Positions 38,168-54,970 of a stretch of 64,000 nucleotides of DNA are shown in pieces; positions within the stretch are counted from its first letter, which is position 1; each line of letters opens with the position of its first letter. Position numbers and translations under genes: made by a program. Below the pieces are notes generated by a model. That model was not told where the DNA came from and ran no database searches. It was given only the letters and a program-made list of their open reading frames with translations. This DNA is from Agelas oroides (Eukaryota; Porifera; Demospongiae; Agelasida; Agelasidae): NCBI GenBank assembly GCA_949130485.1, contig OX422199.1:212501-276500 (forward strand), given 5' to 3'.

Positions 38168-41050
38168 TCACAGATATCTCACTCTGCGGTCTACTTCACA
38201 ATTGTATGAGTTGTACATCATAGGGAGTACCAGTTCTTCCAGTGTTGTGTTGTGCGTGAGAGAGTCAATCAGTTTCTGAGTGCCATCCTCACCTATGAAG
38301 GTATCTCGTAAGAACAGTTTTTTCAATGACTTGCTCTTGCGCAGCATTACAGCAAATGCAGTAGCTCCTTCAGCTCTAATTGAATTCTCCCCCAGGTTCA
38401 ACTCTCGCAGTGTATCATTTGTGGACAGAGCACTCGCTAACTGACATGCTCCATCTGGGCCAATGTTGCATTCGTATAAGCTGAGGTGAACAAGGGTGTG
38501 GTTTTCCCTCAGTGCTAAAGCCAATGACATGGTGTTCTGGTGAGAAAAGGAGCATTTCCTCATATCCAGCACTTCGAGTGTGGTGTTGTATTGGAGTCCA
38601 CTGATGATCAGTTCAACAGCATCTAGAGGAAGGTCATTATGATTGATTTTAAGCTTCTTGATACTGGTTGTGGATGATGACAGCAATTTACTCAGGGGTC
38701 GGCAGTCCTCTGTACCAATTCCAGTATTGTCCAATGACAGCTCTTCAAGTGAGTTATGAGCTATCAGTGATGTCATCAGTTGGACAGCCCCTCCCTGGCC
38801 AATGTTGAGATTCTCGGACAAATCAAGTTTCTTCAGATGAGGCATATGCGGGATGAGATGGGCAAGAATTGAACAAGATTCTGAGCCTAACACATTTTCA
38901 TGTAAACTGAGTTTCCAATTTGTATATCAATTGCTTGGGAAAATCCAACAGATGTTTCATTCCTGCAGACGTGATATTATTCCGGCTCAAGCACATCTGA
39001 GAGATGCCTCCAGTGCAGTGGGTTTGCTTTGCACCTCGCACTAACATTTCTACTCCCTCATCTCCAATGCGGCAGGCACGAAGGCCAATCTTCCAGGTAC
39101 AGTTGCTGTGAGACATGTAGTAGCCCAACACAAAGCAGTCAAAAGGATTCACTGTCCTAAATTGTCCATCGAGGGGCTGAATGACAGATGACCCTAGCAA
39201 TTTAGCACTGACATCATCGTCTTGTGCTTCAAACAACCAGTGCAGAGTATCAAAGCTGACCTTACGTATGACACTAGCTGAGTTATGATCAGACTTATCT
39301 ACACACAATGTGTTCAGCACTTCACTCGGATATCCACTGAACTTCTGTATTCCACATAGAAACCACAACACCATGTGAAAGTGGTCTTTTTGTTGTTGTT
39401 TGACTTGTTTGTATTTCTTTAAATGCTCAGTCTGTTCCTCCACTGGCTGCTGTGAGAGGTGAAATGCAGCCAGATACTCTTGCACAGTCAAGTGCAGGAA
39501 GTTGTAGGAAACCGCAGCCCCTTCATCCGCATACAGCTCTTGGACACGCTGCATCAGACCTAGGGTTTCAAAGTTTTCCAGACTCAGACCCAGGGTTTCA
39601 AAGCCCTTTTGATAGAAAATCACCTGCTGATCATTACGAATTCCTTCATATGCTATTCTGCCCAGCTCACGCAACTGTTGGTAGACATCTGGGGGCAGGT
39701 CACTGAAACTTTGTAGGCTCCAATCCTTCTTCTTGCCATGCACTGGATGGTCAAACAGGTGGCGCAGGAGCAGACTGCGAACTAGTGAGGAATACAGCTC
39801 TGTCATGATCTTTGGGACTAGGGTCCCTTCTTTCTTGCTGTTTTGGTAGACTTCAGCTACAATGGCAGAATTGAGAGGGATGTACATCATGCGAGATATA
39901 CGTCTTCAAGTCAGCCAGCAGTGAGGGGTCATCAGGTATGGTGCTTTCTAAATAGAACTGAATGTTAGCTTTGGTGAATCCCAGGATCTTGATATGCTGG
40001 GATATGTTTTCCTTACATTCCCTGCGGAGGAACTCACTTGCCCACGGGCGGCTGGTGATGAGGACTGTGGCCAATGGTAGCTCCCTCCCTGTGATGACAT
40101 CCAGAAAAATGGAATTCTTGGCGCGTAATTCCTCTGGGAGTTCATCATATCTCTCAAACAGGAGGAGCACCCCTTCGCCCCAAGTTCTTCGGATCTCCTC
40201 AACTGCTGCTTGCTGGATCTGGTGGTTGTGGTATCGGAAGAGGTCAGAGATGTTCTTTGCAGCTCGCACACTCTTGTCTCGGAGCCTCAGGAGGACAACC
40301 AGCTGGTACTGCTGGAGCAACTTTCCCTTCCCCCACTTGCGACACAGTTTCCAGGCCAAAGTTGACTTTCCCACACCTGGTGCACCCTACATGGCTACAA
40401 GGATGCACTTTGGCTGTGGCCCATCTGGCAGCTGGGCAATTTCACCAAGTTTTGTGGCTCGCTTTGACTTCATGATGTCATCAATTTTCCCATGGATTGT
40501 GTCTCTCGTAAACTGATCTGCCTCTTGTTTTGTAATGTCCTCCTTTTCAATGAAGGCGAGGTTGATGTATTTCTTGCATTTCACTTGCGGCCACCTATAA
40601 ATTGGTGGTTTCTTGCTACTGTAGACAGACTTGAGGTAGGAGGTGTAGGCATCAATTGGTAGGCTGGCTTGGGTGAACGTGGGTTGTGACATATTTTGCA
40701 ACTCATGGTAAGCATTCTCCAGCCTTGTTGCCAGGTGCTGCAGTGATGGCTCGCTCTGAAGAACATCCAGAAACTCGCTGAACTTGGTGGCCGGACTAGC
40801 CACAATCTGGTCTTCAACTGCTGATAGGATGTTCACAATCTTCACTCGCTCTCCAACGGCTTGTTTCTGAGCCTCTGTCCGTAGGTCTGGTCCAATCAGC
40901 TCCCTCGAGTACAGCTGAACTGCTAGCCGCCCGGGGTCCGTTATCCCATCAGCTAGGGCAGAAAAACACTTACGAAAAGCGCGATACTCCGCCGAGTCTC
41001 TCTTTGAATTGGTGTCGCTTCGAGAAGGCCGTCTGGAGACTCTTTCCAAA
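38168..41050 (-). pseudogene. NLR3: broken CARD-NACHT-LRR gene
   Basis: Three open pieces together cover an NLR. 41049-40387 encodes a CARD-like domain (EYRAFRKCFSALADGITDPG ... LENAYHEL) running directly, without an intron, into YTSYLKSVYSSKKPPIYRW and PDGPQPKCIL. A 6-bp insertion creating TAG (near 40,388) lies just before Walker A (GAPGVGKS). The NACHT piece runs to about 39,880, where a deletion of ~20 bp removes the YPHINS segment and shifts frame. The next piece (39890-38898) carries FLHLTVQEYLAAFHL and early LRRs; a further shift near 38,895 precedes the last LRR piece (38893-38168). No ATG opens the CARD frame. At least three lesions plus the missing start make it a pseudogene of a host gene. 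Confidence 0.88.
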
Positions 41051-41104
41051 CATTATATTCCATCTTGCATTGAGAGGAGGAGTTGTACTTGTCTTGATGG
41101 AGAG

Positions 41105-41290
41105 CTATAGCCACTACAGTGGAACCCTTCTTAAACATGTTAAAGGACACCTGCTTATCAGGACACTTGACTGAGTCCCAACTTTATATAAACACATATT
41201 CTCCCCCTGAAATAAGGACACCTCACTAATCAGGACAATTATTTTGGTCCCAAAGGTGTCCATGAAAGAGAGGTTCCACTGCTTCAAAGT
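41105..41290. mobile_element. MITE-like element with CAGTGGAACC ends
   Basis: Starts CTACAGTGGAACCCTTCTTAA and ends GAGAGGTTCCACTG; inside, GGACACCTGCTTATCAGGAC and GGACACCTCACTAATCAGGAC are repeated, with GTGTCC words inverted. It is just upstream of NLR3, over or near its lost promoter. Confidence 0.6.
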
Positions 41291-41313
41291 GTTGTGTGTA
41301 TGTATGTGTGTGT

Positions 41314-41368
41314 CAAGAGCGCATGATGTCATTTATAAAAATAAAAATGACGTCATCACGCGCTCTTG
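41314..41368. mobile_element. 55-bp hairpin, CAAGAGCGC family
   Basis: CAAGAGCGCATGATGTCATTT / AAATGACGTCATCACGCGCTCTTG (in parts). Relatives occur at 41,903-41,945 and 54,291-54,536. Confidence 0.75.
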
Positions 41369-41429
41369 GTGTGTGTTGGAGGGGGGCGCTTGTTTACATG
41401 CTTAATTAAGTGGCAGTCAAGTGTAATAG

Positions 41430-41482
41430 TAGCCTCATTCCCAGGCCCTGCGCGTTCGTCGCAGGGCCTGGGAGCGAGGCTA
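41430..41482. mobile_element. 53-bp MITE-like hairpin
   Basis: TAGCCTCATTCCCAGGCCCTG / CAGGGCCTGGGAGCGAGGCTA around a CGCGTTCGTCG loop. Confidence 0.85.
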
Positions 41483-41677
41483 GTGTAATAGTGTGTGAGC
41501 AATCGGAGCAATCAAACACATGATCAGAAATACACAACATGGAGGAGATATTTGTTCATTTCACTCTTCATGATTGCCTCTCTTCTGGGAAGAAGAAATC
41601 TGACCCTCCAAATCTTTCAGTTCCCCTGCAAGCCTATGAGCAAAATCATAGTAATGATCTAGAGAAGAATGAAATTG

Positions 41678-41755
41678 AGATCCAGCCAGGATTCAAACCT
41701 GGGTTTTCTAAATGCTAGTCAAATGCTTTTACCACTGATCATGAGCCACTGGAAC
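41678..41755 (-). tRNA. tRNA-like sequence, anticodon AGC (probably pseudogene or SINE head)
   Basis: Read on the minus strand: acceptor GTTCCAG pairs with CTGGATC (6 of 7 pairs); D-arm GCTC with a GG-containing loop (AGTGG); anticodon arm TTTGA-CTAGCAT-TTAGA pairs with two wobbles, T33 present, anticodon AGC (Ala); variable loop AAAC; perfect T-arm CCAGG-TTTGAAT-CCTGG, B-box GGTTTGAATCC. The acceptor is unlike a canonical tRNA-Ala and the D-stem has a mismatch, so I favour a decayed tRNA or tRNA-derived SINE. Confidence 0.5.
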
Positions 41756-41902
41756 GCATTGGAGCAGAGGATAGATGGTATATATCCATAGACATGGTTC
41801 AACTTTCAGGCTGGATCTTTTTCCCAAATCATTTCTAAATTCTTTCTAGACTTGTTTTCGGGCTTCACCCAACTTTCTGTCCTTGTTCATGCATGGGGAG
41901 AG

Positions 41903-41945
41903 CCAAGAGTGCATGATGACGTCATTTTCACTCATGCGCTCTTGG
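41903..41945. mobile_element. 43-bp hairpin, CAAGAGCGC family
   Basis: CCAAGAGTGCATGATGACG / CTCATGCGCTCTTGG, with TGACGTCA at its centre. It matches the ends of the 41,314 and 54,291 elements. Confidence 0.7.
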
Positions 41946-42029
41946 GAGAGCCTTGGAACAAGGCTACTTCCTAGTAATAGTCTCATGTGTCAGTCTCAGC
42001 TAGCTTATCTTGGTCTACACTGACAATAC

Positions 42030-43911
42030 CTTCTCTGCTTCTCCTGCAGTTCCTCCACTCTGAACATCTGCTTGGATTGCTCCAGTGCCAGTTTGGATGA
42101 CTCGTTCTCTGCTCTGAACATCGCACTGTACACCAGAGAACCACTTACGACTTCATTAGCAGGTCTACTGTGCTATCATAATCTTCCAAAAAATGAGCCC
42201 CTGAAGTTATTGCAAATTATACTCACCTACTTATTAGACAGTAGGGCTTGTAGGGCTATGTCTGCAGCTATTCTGTGACTTACACGACTTGCTCCCATGT
42301 CTCTCTGCTCACGGCCTCCCTGCTGTGTACTGCCAGCCGCTTCAGTCGTAACTGCTGTACCAGTGCCGTCAACTCACCCACCCTCTGCTCACTGGCTGCA
42401 GCTGAGAGAATACCACACCTCATCTCCACACCTCCTCCCTCATTGTAGCCAACACAATTACCTTTGGCTACAAACACTTTCTTTTGTTCTTCACACTGGG
42501 CTAGTTCAGACTCAAGAGATTTCTGCGACTGCAGAAATTTATGATGCTGATTAATCTCGTTCCCTAACCAGCTTTTCACTGACATAAAAGGGCCCGGGAA
42601 TGAGGCTGTAGCTACAATGCATGACACATTTCCTCACTCACGTAGTAGTTCCATCCGTTGCGGAATCTGTTTGTGAGTGTGGTCATCCTAGTTTCAAACT
42701 CAGCACTACAGATATAGATATATAGATACTTAGACAGCCTTCCCTTAGACAGCCTTCCCACCATCCAGTTTTTGACCACTTACAATTATGACAGGCTGTG
42801 AATACAGCCTATACTATTCATCTGTTGCCTGAAAATGTGTTCAATTGTCTCATTCCCAGACCACAGGGTCAGTGGTTTGGGAATGAGACTGTTTAACCTA
42901 CAGCTGTTTTTGTTTCTTCTCCTCCTCCTCTGCTATCTTGCGGTTAAGGTCTGCAATCCTCGCCCTCTTCTCATCATTTAGCTGCTCAAACCTGAGTAAC
43001 AAACAGTTTGGACAACAACCCAATGAACTTCCATTGCCAGTGCAAAAAACTGGGTGATGGTCTAAAAATGAGGTGTGAGCTAACATGTAGCTTGAGCAAC
43101 CATAGCTAGCAAGAATCCATTAAAAAAGTGCTTCCTGGCTAGATGTTGGATACAGCCCTCAGATTGGTCAAATCTTACATAATTTATGAGCTTGCAATTG
43201 CACTTCTTGCAATAGGTGCAGCATTTTAATTGGTCACCTTACATCACAGTACATAACTATATTTCAGTGACAAGGTAGTCTCGGTACCAGACCCTCACAC
43301 AGGAACCCTCCTCCTCCTCTGTGTGCGAGGGTATGGTTCTGAGACTAGTGGAAGGTTACATGGTACAGTACAACAGTGATTGATGATTGAGTGGATTTCT
43401 TATTTACATTTGCACTTGTGCCTGTGTTTGTGCCACCTTCTGTTCTGCTACCTTCATGGCCTCCTTCATCTTGGCATTCTTCTCAGAAGTCGTGGTGTAC
43501 TTTGCCTCAACTGTTTTTTGGTGTGTACAAGACGGACAGAGCTAAATATCTGGTACCATATGAGTGTGCCTTCATTCCCAGGGACTTCCCCAAGTGAACC
43601 CAGCCTTATCCCCAGGCCCCTGCAGAGCTTTCTGTACTTGACAAGCAACAGATAGCAGTGTGAGTTGTACTACAAGTGACAGAAAGCTTGACACGAGGCT
43701 AATGTTCTGCTACATCACCTGTTGCAACTTTGGCCTCAAGTTGCTTTCTCTTGCTGTACACTTCCACAAGAACCTTCTCATTTCGGAGCTTTTCTGGAGG
43801 GAAAAACGAGCAAGAATACAGTCCCCACCTGTCTGTCTATTTACCTACCTACCCACCTTCTTGCAGCTCTTTCAAACTGCTGAATATCACATCCACTTGA
43901 ATGCTCTCCAT
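42030..43911 (-). CDS. Coiled-coil protein, eight exons found, possibly CCDC172-like
   Basis: Minus-strand exons with agreeing phases: 43911-43857, 43793-43719, 43510-43408, 42991-42902, 42705-42642, 42528-42462, 42395-42284, 42113-42030. The product is almost entirely heptad-like and highly charged (MESIQVDVIFSSLKELQEKL, EKNAKMKEAMKVAEQKVAQ, RIADLNRKIAEEEEKKQKQ, AEFETRMTTLTNRFRNGWNY, QSKQMFRVEELQEKQR), without membrane or enzyme motifs. The EEEE...F(E/N)...M/Y pattern and small size recall CCDC172, a tektin-2-binding ciliary/flagellar protein, but that is a weak guess. The last exon was not found; it should lie between about 41,500 and 42,000, where AACTGAAAGATTTGGAGG (minus) looks coiled-coil-like but is in the wrong phase. 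The gene is head to head with RPS20, 165 bp apart. Confidence 0.65.
42847..42890. mobile_element. 44-bp MITE-like hairpin in coiled-coil gene intron
   Basis: GTCTCATTCCCAGACCAC / GTGGTTTGGGAATGAGAC. Confidence 0.75.
43276..43346. mobile_element. 71-bp MITE-like hairpin in coiled-coil gene intron
   Basis: TAGTCTCGGTACCAGACCCTC / GAGGGTATGGTTCTGAGACTA with CACA/TGTG inside. The ends match the 10,409 element. Confidence 0.75.
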
Positions 43912-44076
43912 TGCTTTTGCAAGCACCTGCCAGTTCCCGCCATCTGCATTTGGAACTGGGCATGCGCAGAACTGCACTACCGCCCCTCCAAACACGTGGT
44001 CTTTCTTTCCGTCCCTGTTGAGGTTGGCTCACCGCTGTTCCTCGTGAATAAGTCGGCCAATCCGCTCTCTGTCGTC
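43912..44076. promoter_or_regulatory. 165-bp bidirectional promoter with 5'TOP-like start for RPS20
   Basis: The coiled-coil ATG (43911, minus) and RPS20 ATG (44077, plus) are separated by only 165 bp. The spacer contains GCATGCGC, CACGTG and, at 44001-44010, CTTTCTTTCC, a pyrimidine run of the kind that starts ribosomal-protein mRNAs (TCT initiator / 5'TOP). The start site is inferred. Confidence 0.55.
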
Positions 44077-45471
44077 ATGGTAAGCCTTACTACACAGCCA
44101 CTGGGTGGGAGGATAATGTCAGAATCTAAATAGTTATTTTAGGAAGCGTTGATTGACTCGTAGAGGCATAGATTGCGCCGAAGTCTCTACCGTGGTGGAA
44201 GTTCGTGTGTGTAATTTCTCTATACCCTCCAGTCTTACAAGAAGGAAGGTTTGCAAGAAGAGGCACAGATCCACAAGATCAGGATCACGCTTACCAGCCG
44301 CAATGTGAAGAGTCTGGAAAAAGGTGCAGCCATTTGACTTTGACTTTTTGAAATTTATTGTTTCAAGTTAGTCTCGGTAGCCAGATCTACTCACTCTTTT
44401 GTGGAGGCTAGCTTGTGAGACAGGTTTCAAGTGTGATGGTGTAGTATAGGGATGCCTGTTCTAGTCTCATTTCCAGGCCTTCCCACCATCCAGTTTTTTG
44501 ACTTGTAGTAGCCTCATTCCCAGGCTCTCATGTGTGGGCGGAACACAAGAGCCTGGGAATGAGGCTATTGCCGTAAGTGACGAAAAACTGGATAGTAGGT
44601 AAAAAGGCATGGGAACAAGGCTACCACTTTGCATGTTTGTCATTTTTTGTATTTGTTATTTTTGTCAACTGTCAGAGGCTGAAGTAGAAACAGTGACTAC
44701 AACTGATGTCGGGAGGGCTTTATCAGCGTCCACTTTTTGATTACTTACTGTAACTGGATAGTGGGAAGACCGGGGAACTAGTTTACCCTCTTGTTTTAGG
44801 GTGAGAATATTTGTTATGTTGCACTCTGTACAGTGTGTGGTGATTTGATCCGCCGAGCGAAGGAGTCCTCTCTGAAGGTGAAGGGTCCGGTCCGTATGCC
44901 TACCAAGATCCTCAAGATCACCACCAGGAAGACACCGTGTGGGGAGGGCTCCAAGACGTGGGACCGCTATGAGATGCGGATACACAAGAGGGTTATTGAC
45001 CTGCACAGCGCTGCGGAGACTGTGAAGCAAATTGTATCCTCCTCTGTGCTAGCTGTGTTGAGGAAGGGGCAGCTGGTGATTATGTAGCCTTCTTTATCCT
45101 TCCAGTGTGATACTGTACATGGTAAATAATTGGGGGGTGGGAAAGGCCTGGGAATGAGGCTAGTGATTATATGCTTTACTCCTATCTGCACTTTGGTTGT
45201 TGCCATAGACAGAAAAACTCTGGATAACAAATAAAATGTGCATAGTAAAAAAGATTACATTCATCTGTGTTTCTTTTGTTTGATATGAAACTCAACTACA
45301 TTGTTAGCTTCCAACTTCAATGCCTCCCTCACTTTGATCTCTCCAGCTAGCTATATACAGGTAGCACTGATCAATCTGTATCGGCAGTGTATTCCTTGAC
45401 CCCGCCCACTCCAGACCTCCATCAGCATTGAACCAGGTGTGGAGGTAGAGGTCACCATTGCTGATGCCTAG
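44077..45471 (+). CDS. RPS20: 40S ribosomal protein S20 (uS10), four exons, first coding exon is only ATG
   Basis: This component of the small ribosomal subunit head belongs to the uS10 family. Exons: 44077-44079 (just ATG before GTAAGC), 44233-44323, 44834-45033, 45415-45471; phases agree and give 116 aa (human 119). Sequence is nearly identical to animal RPS20: [68 protein letters not shown], ending [18 protein letters not shown]. The start is supported because ATG|GT placement is common in ribosomal-protein genes and gives [13 protein letters not shown]. Intron 2 carries nested MITE-like elements. B9D2 converges on the 3' side, 123 bp away. Confidence 0.95.
44462..44623. mobile_element. 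MITE-like element interrupted by a second one (44509-44566)
   Basis: Outer ends TAGTCTCATTTCCAGGCCTT and GGCATGGGAACAAGGCTA with CATCCAGTTTTTTGACTT / GTGACGAAAAACTGGAT inside. Between these arms sits a complete second hairpin, TAGCCTCATTCCCAGGCTCT / AGAGCCTGGGAATGAGGCTA, flanked by TA. This is a direct record of transposition into an older copy, in RPS20 intron 2. Confidence 0.8.
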
Positions 45472-45473
45472 TT

Positions 45474-45489
45474 GGTTGCCATGGCAACC
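45474..45489. promoter_or_regulatory. Perfect X-box palindrome GGTTGCCATGGCAACC
   Basis: A 16-bp perfect palindrome identical to the canonical RFX/DAF-19 X-box (GTTGCCATGGCAAC). It lies 3 bp after the RPS20 stop and 106 bp beyond the B9D2 stop, so it is not in the usual promoter position. Confidence 0.55.
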
Positions 45490-45594
45490 AGGACTTGTCA
45501 CAAGTTTGTTGCAAATCTTAATGAAATTTTGAATAAAACAGGCTGTTCAATAATTGAATCATGATGAATGTGAAATGATCAAAAGGGTCAGGGG

Positions 45595-47370
45595 TCAACC
45601 TACTTCTACACCAAATTTATCAAAGTTTCTGAGAATGACACCGAGTCTGATATGTACTGTGCCAGTGGCCTCAGTCCTCAGTCTCTGCCGGTCACGACTG
45701 CTGTGGATGATGGACTCATTCCTTAGCTCTGGACCACCCCCCAGAAAGAACGCTAGAAGAGAGGATTAATCTTAGTCACTCGGGCATGTCCTGTCCACAA
45801 TCTTGTTAGGGAAACAAGTATTCTAGCCCTTCCCCTCTTCCTAGTCTTCGTTTACTTAACAGTACAACTGGAGGTGGAGGAAAGGTGCTAGGTGTCAAGG
45901 AGGGGAGAAAAGTTTGGCAACTAGCTGTTCACACTGGCTGGTAGAACATAGTCTCGTGCCCAGACCCCACCTGAGAGGAGAGGGTCTGGTGACATCTGGC
46001 TGATTCCTCGGGCTACATTAGCTTTCTGGGGATAATTTTCCAACTGCAAATGAAAACATGGTTATAACACTGGAAATCATTGGCTACTTCAGCACGATGA
46101 CACAGCACTTTTTTGGTGCAGAAATTAGTTATCAGTTTGCAACTATGCATACAGCAAGCTATGAATTTTTAATGAGGCCCAAGGAATCAGCCGAATGTCA
46201 CCAGACCCTCTCCTCATGGGTGGAGTCTGGGCATGAGACTAGGTTGAACAGGGTGGGTAAGGGCAGATTATCAATTGGAGATGTGAGAGGAGAAATCAAA
46301 GAGTGTTGACAACGTACATGTGAACTGGTCCTTGAAGGATCCAGTTGGTTTCCAGGTGACACACTCAAGGTTGTGTACCCCCGGCACCGTCGGAACGTGG
46401 CAGAATCCATACCCATCTGGAGGGAAGGAGGAGGAAGGGAGGGAAGAAGAGGGAAGGAGAGGGAAGGAGGGAAGGAGAGGGAAGGGAGGGAAGGAGAAGG
46501 AAGGGAGGGAAGGCAAGGAGAGGGAAGAAGAGGGAAGGAGAGGCAAGGAGAGGGAAGAAGAGGGAAGGAGAGGCAAGGAGGGAAGGAGAGGGAAGGAGGG
46601 GAAGGGGGTACTAATGTACACTAGCTACATGTACTAACAGTGCATTGAGCCGTCAAAAGTACATGTCTTCAAAGTGATGGCGTACATATTTCATGTCTGC
46701 CGAAGAAATCTTCATGCCAAACTTGAAAGTAGAGTTTTGGCCACCCCTGCAATCCCTTTGTTGCCAAGTGAATATCTGTCAGATTGAAGAACAGAGCTGT
46801 CAGTAGAAGAATCATGAAACACAATGACTAGGGTCTCCTGGAAACGAGACTAGGGTCTCCTGGGAACGAGACTAGGGTCTCCTGGGAATGAGACTAGAGT
46901 CTCCTGGGAATGAGACTAGGGTCTCCTGGGAACGAGACTAGGGTCTCCAGCTGACTTACCAATTGGATGGGACCACTTTGCAAATTTACCATCCTATAGA
47001 GCAAGAAGAAAGGGATGATATTAGTTGCACAACATGTGGGCTAGTACCAGCCAATCAAGGAGAAAAATACTTGTCTTGCAAGCCGTCTCTGCTTACAATA
47101 AATAGTCTTTGAGATTTATAAATACATCTTGATCACTTTTCACTAGCTATAATTATCAGTATTCTAAGGTGGAGGAGATCCCGGGTAGGCAGGACCCATC
47201 CCAGCTAGCTGCAAGCCAACCTGGGGGTGGTCCACTTGTGTTTGGCCCTCCTGCTGCCCTTCCAGGATCTTCCACGCGTTGCCAACCGTCAACCCCCATT
47301 TGCAGAACAGATCGCCAGAGGGAAAGTCACTTCCACCCACCAGTTCACCGATCAAGTGCACTTCTGCCAT
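45595..47370 (-). CDS. B9D2: B9 domain-containing protein 2, five exons
   Basis: B9D2 is a C2-like B9 domain protein of the MKS/B9 complex at the ciliary transition zone, where it gates protein entry with B9D1 and MKS1. Exons: 47370-47221, 46993-46960, 46775-46686, 46416-46318, 45752-45595; phases agree, 176 aa (human 175). Matches by eye run the whole length: [123 protein letters not shown]. The segment at the exon 1/2 junction is two residues shorter than in human, so that donor (CAG/GTTGGC) is the least certain. Head to head with the HUNK-like kinase, 388 bp apart. Confidence 0.95.
45949..46241. mobile_element. ~293-bp MITE-like foldback in B9D2 intron 4
   Basis: TAGTCTCGTGCCCAGACCCC / GGAGTCTGGGCATGAGACTA with long inner arms (GAGAGGGTCTGGTGACAT, CTGATTCCTCGGGC and their complements). 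Confidence 0.8.
46420..46605. repeat. GA/GGAAG-rich tract in B9D2 intron 3
   Basis: About 185 bp of GGGAAGGAGA-type repeats (pyrimidine-only on the B9D2 sense strand), directly upstream of the exon 4 acceptor. Comparable strand-asymmetric tracts occur at 14,606-14,800, 34,830-34,920 and 52,468-52,660. Confidence 0.8.
46825..46948. repeat. 22-bp tandem repeat made of MITE ends
   Basis: About 5.5 copies of GAGACTAGGGTCTCCTGGGAAC. The unit contains GTCTCCTGGGAACGAGAC, i.e. the abutted termini of the GTCTCG element family, suggesting amplification of a minimal element. It is in B9D2 intron 2. Confidence 0.85.
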
Positions 47371-47758
47371 GCCTCGAAGTGTTTGTGTTTGTGCGCAATT
47401 TGGTTTCCACTGGCACTCGTCGTCTGCGCATGCGTGGCCGGCTTTGAACTTTGAACCTTGCCGGCCTACCAAGGCCCTCCCCTGTTGATATTCACGTCTC
47501 GGAAAGGGGGCGTTAGCCGCTTGGAATGCTACTGGCAATAAGATAGCTAGAAGGATTGTACTACTAAGTGCATATTCGCTGAAACTGCGAAATTGTAGCT
47601 GCACACGCATCTACTTCTATGCTGCAAGACAGTGTGCGACTACTATATTTTTCGCCGCAACATCAAAGCGATATTAATAATTCACACTTTGCAGAGGTGT
47701 GACAAAAAGAAAGCAACTGTTTTCGGAGGTGCAAACAGCTTGGAGCAACTCGAATCCC
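47371..47758. promoter_or_regulatory. 388-bp bidirectional promoter, B9D2 / HUNK-like
   Basis: Two start codons diverge from this spacer. It is CpG-containing (GCGCATGCG, CGCATGCGTGGCCGG) without an obvious TATA box. I did not find a clear X-box here although B9D2 genes elsewhere are RFX targets. Confidence 0.5.

Positions 47759-54970
<7,212 letters not shown>

Noticed and set aside
42072-44133. Plus-strand ORFs opposite the coiled-coil exons
   Set aside because: Shadows of the minus-strand exons and introns; no coherent protein.
47164-47610. 148-aa minus ORF with an apparent signal peptide
   Set aside because: It contains B9D2 exon 1 in frame but extends 5' into the promoter and 3' into intron 1; the B9D2 start is the internal MAEVH.
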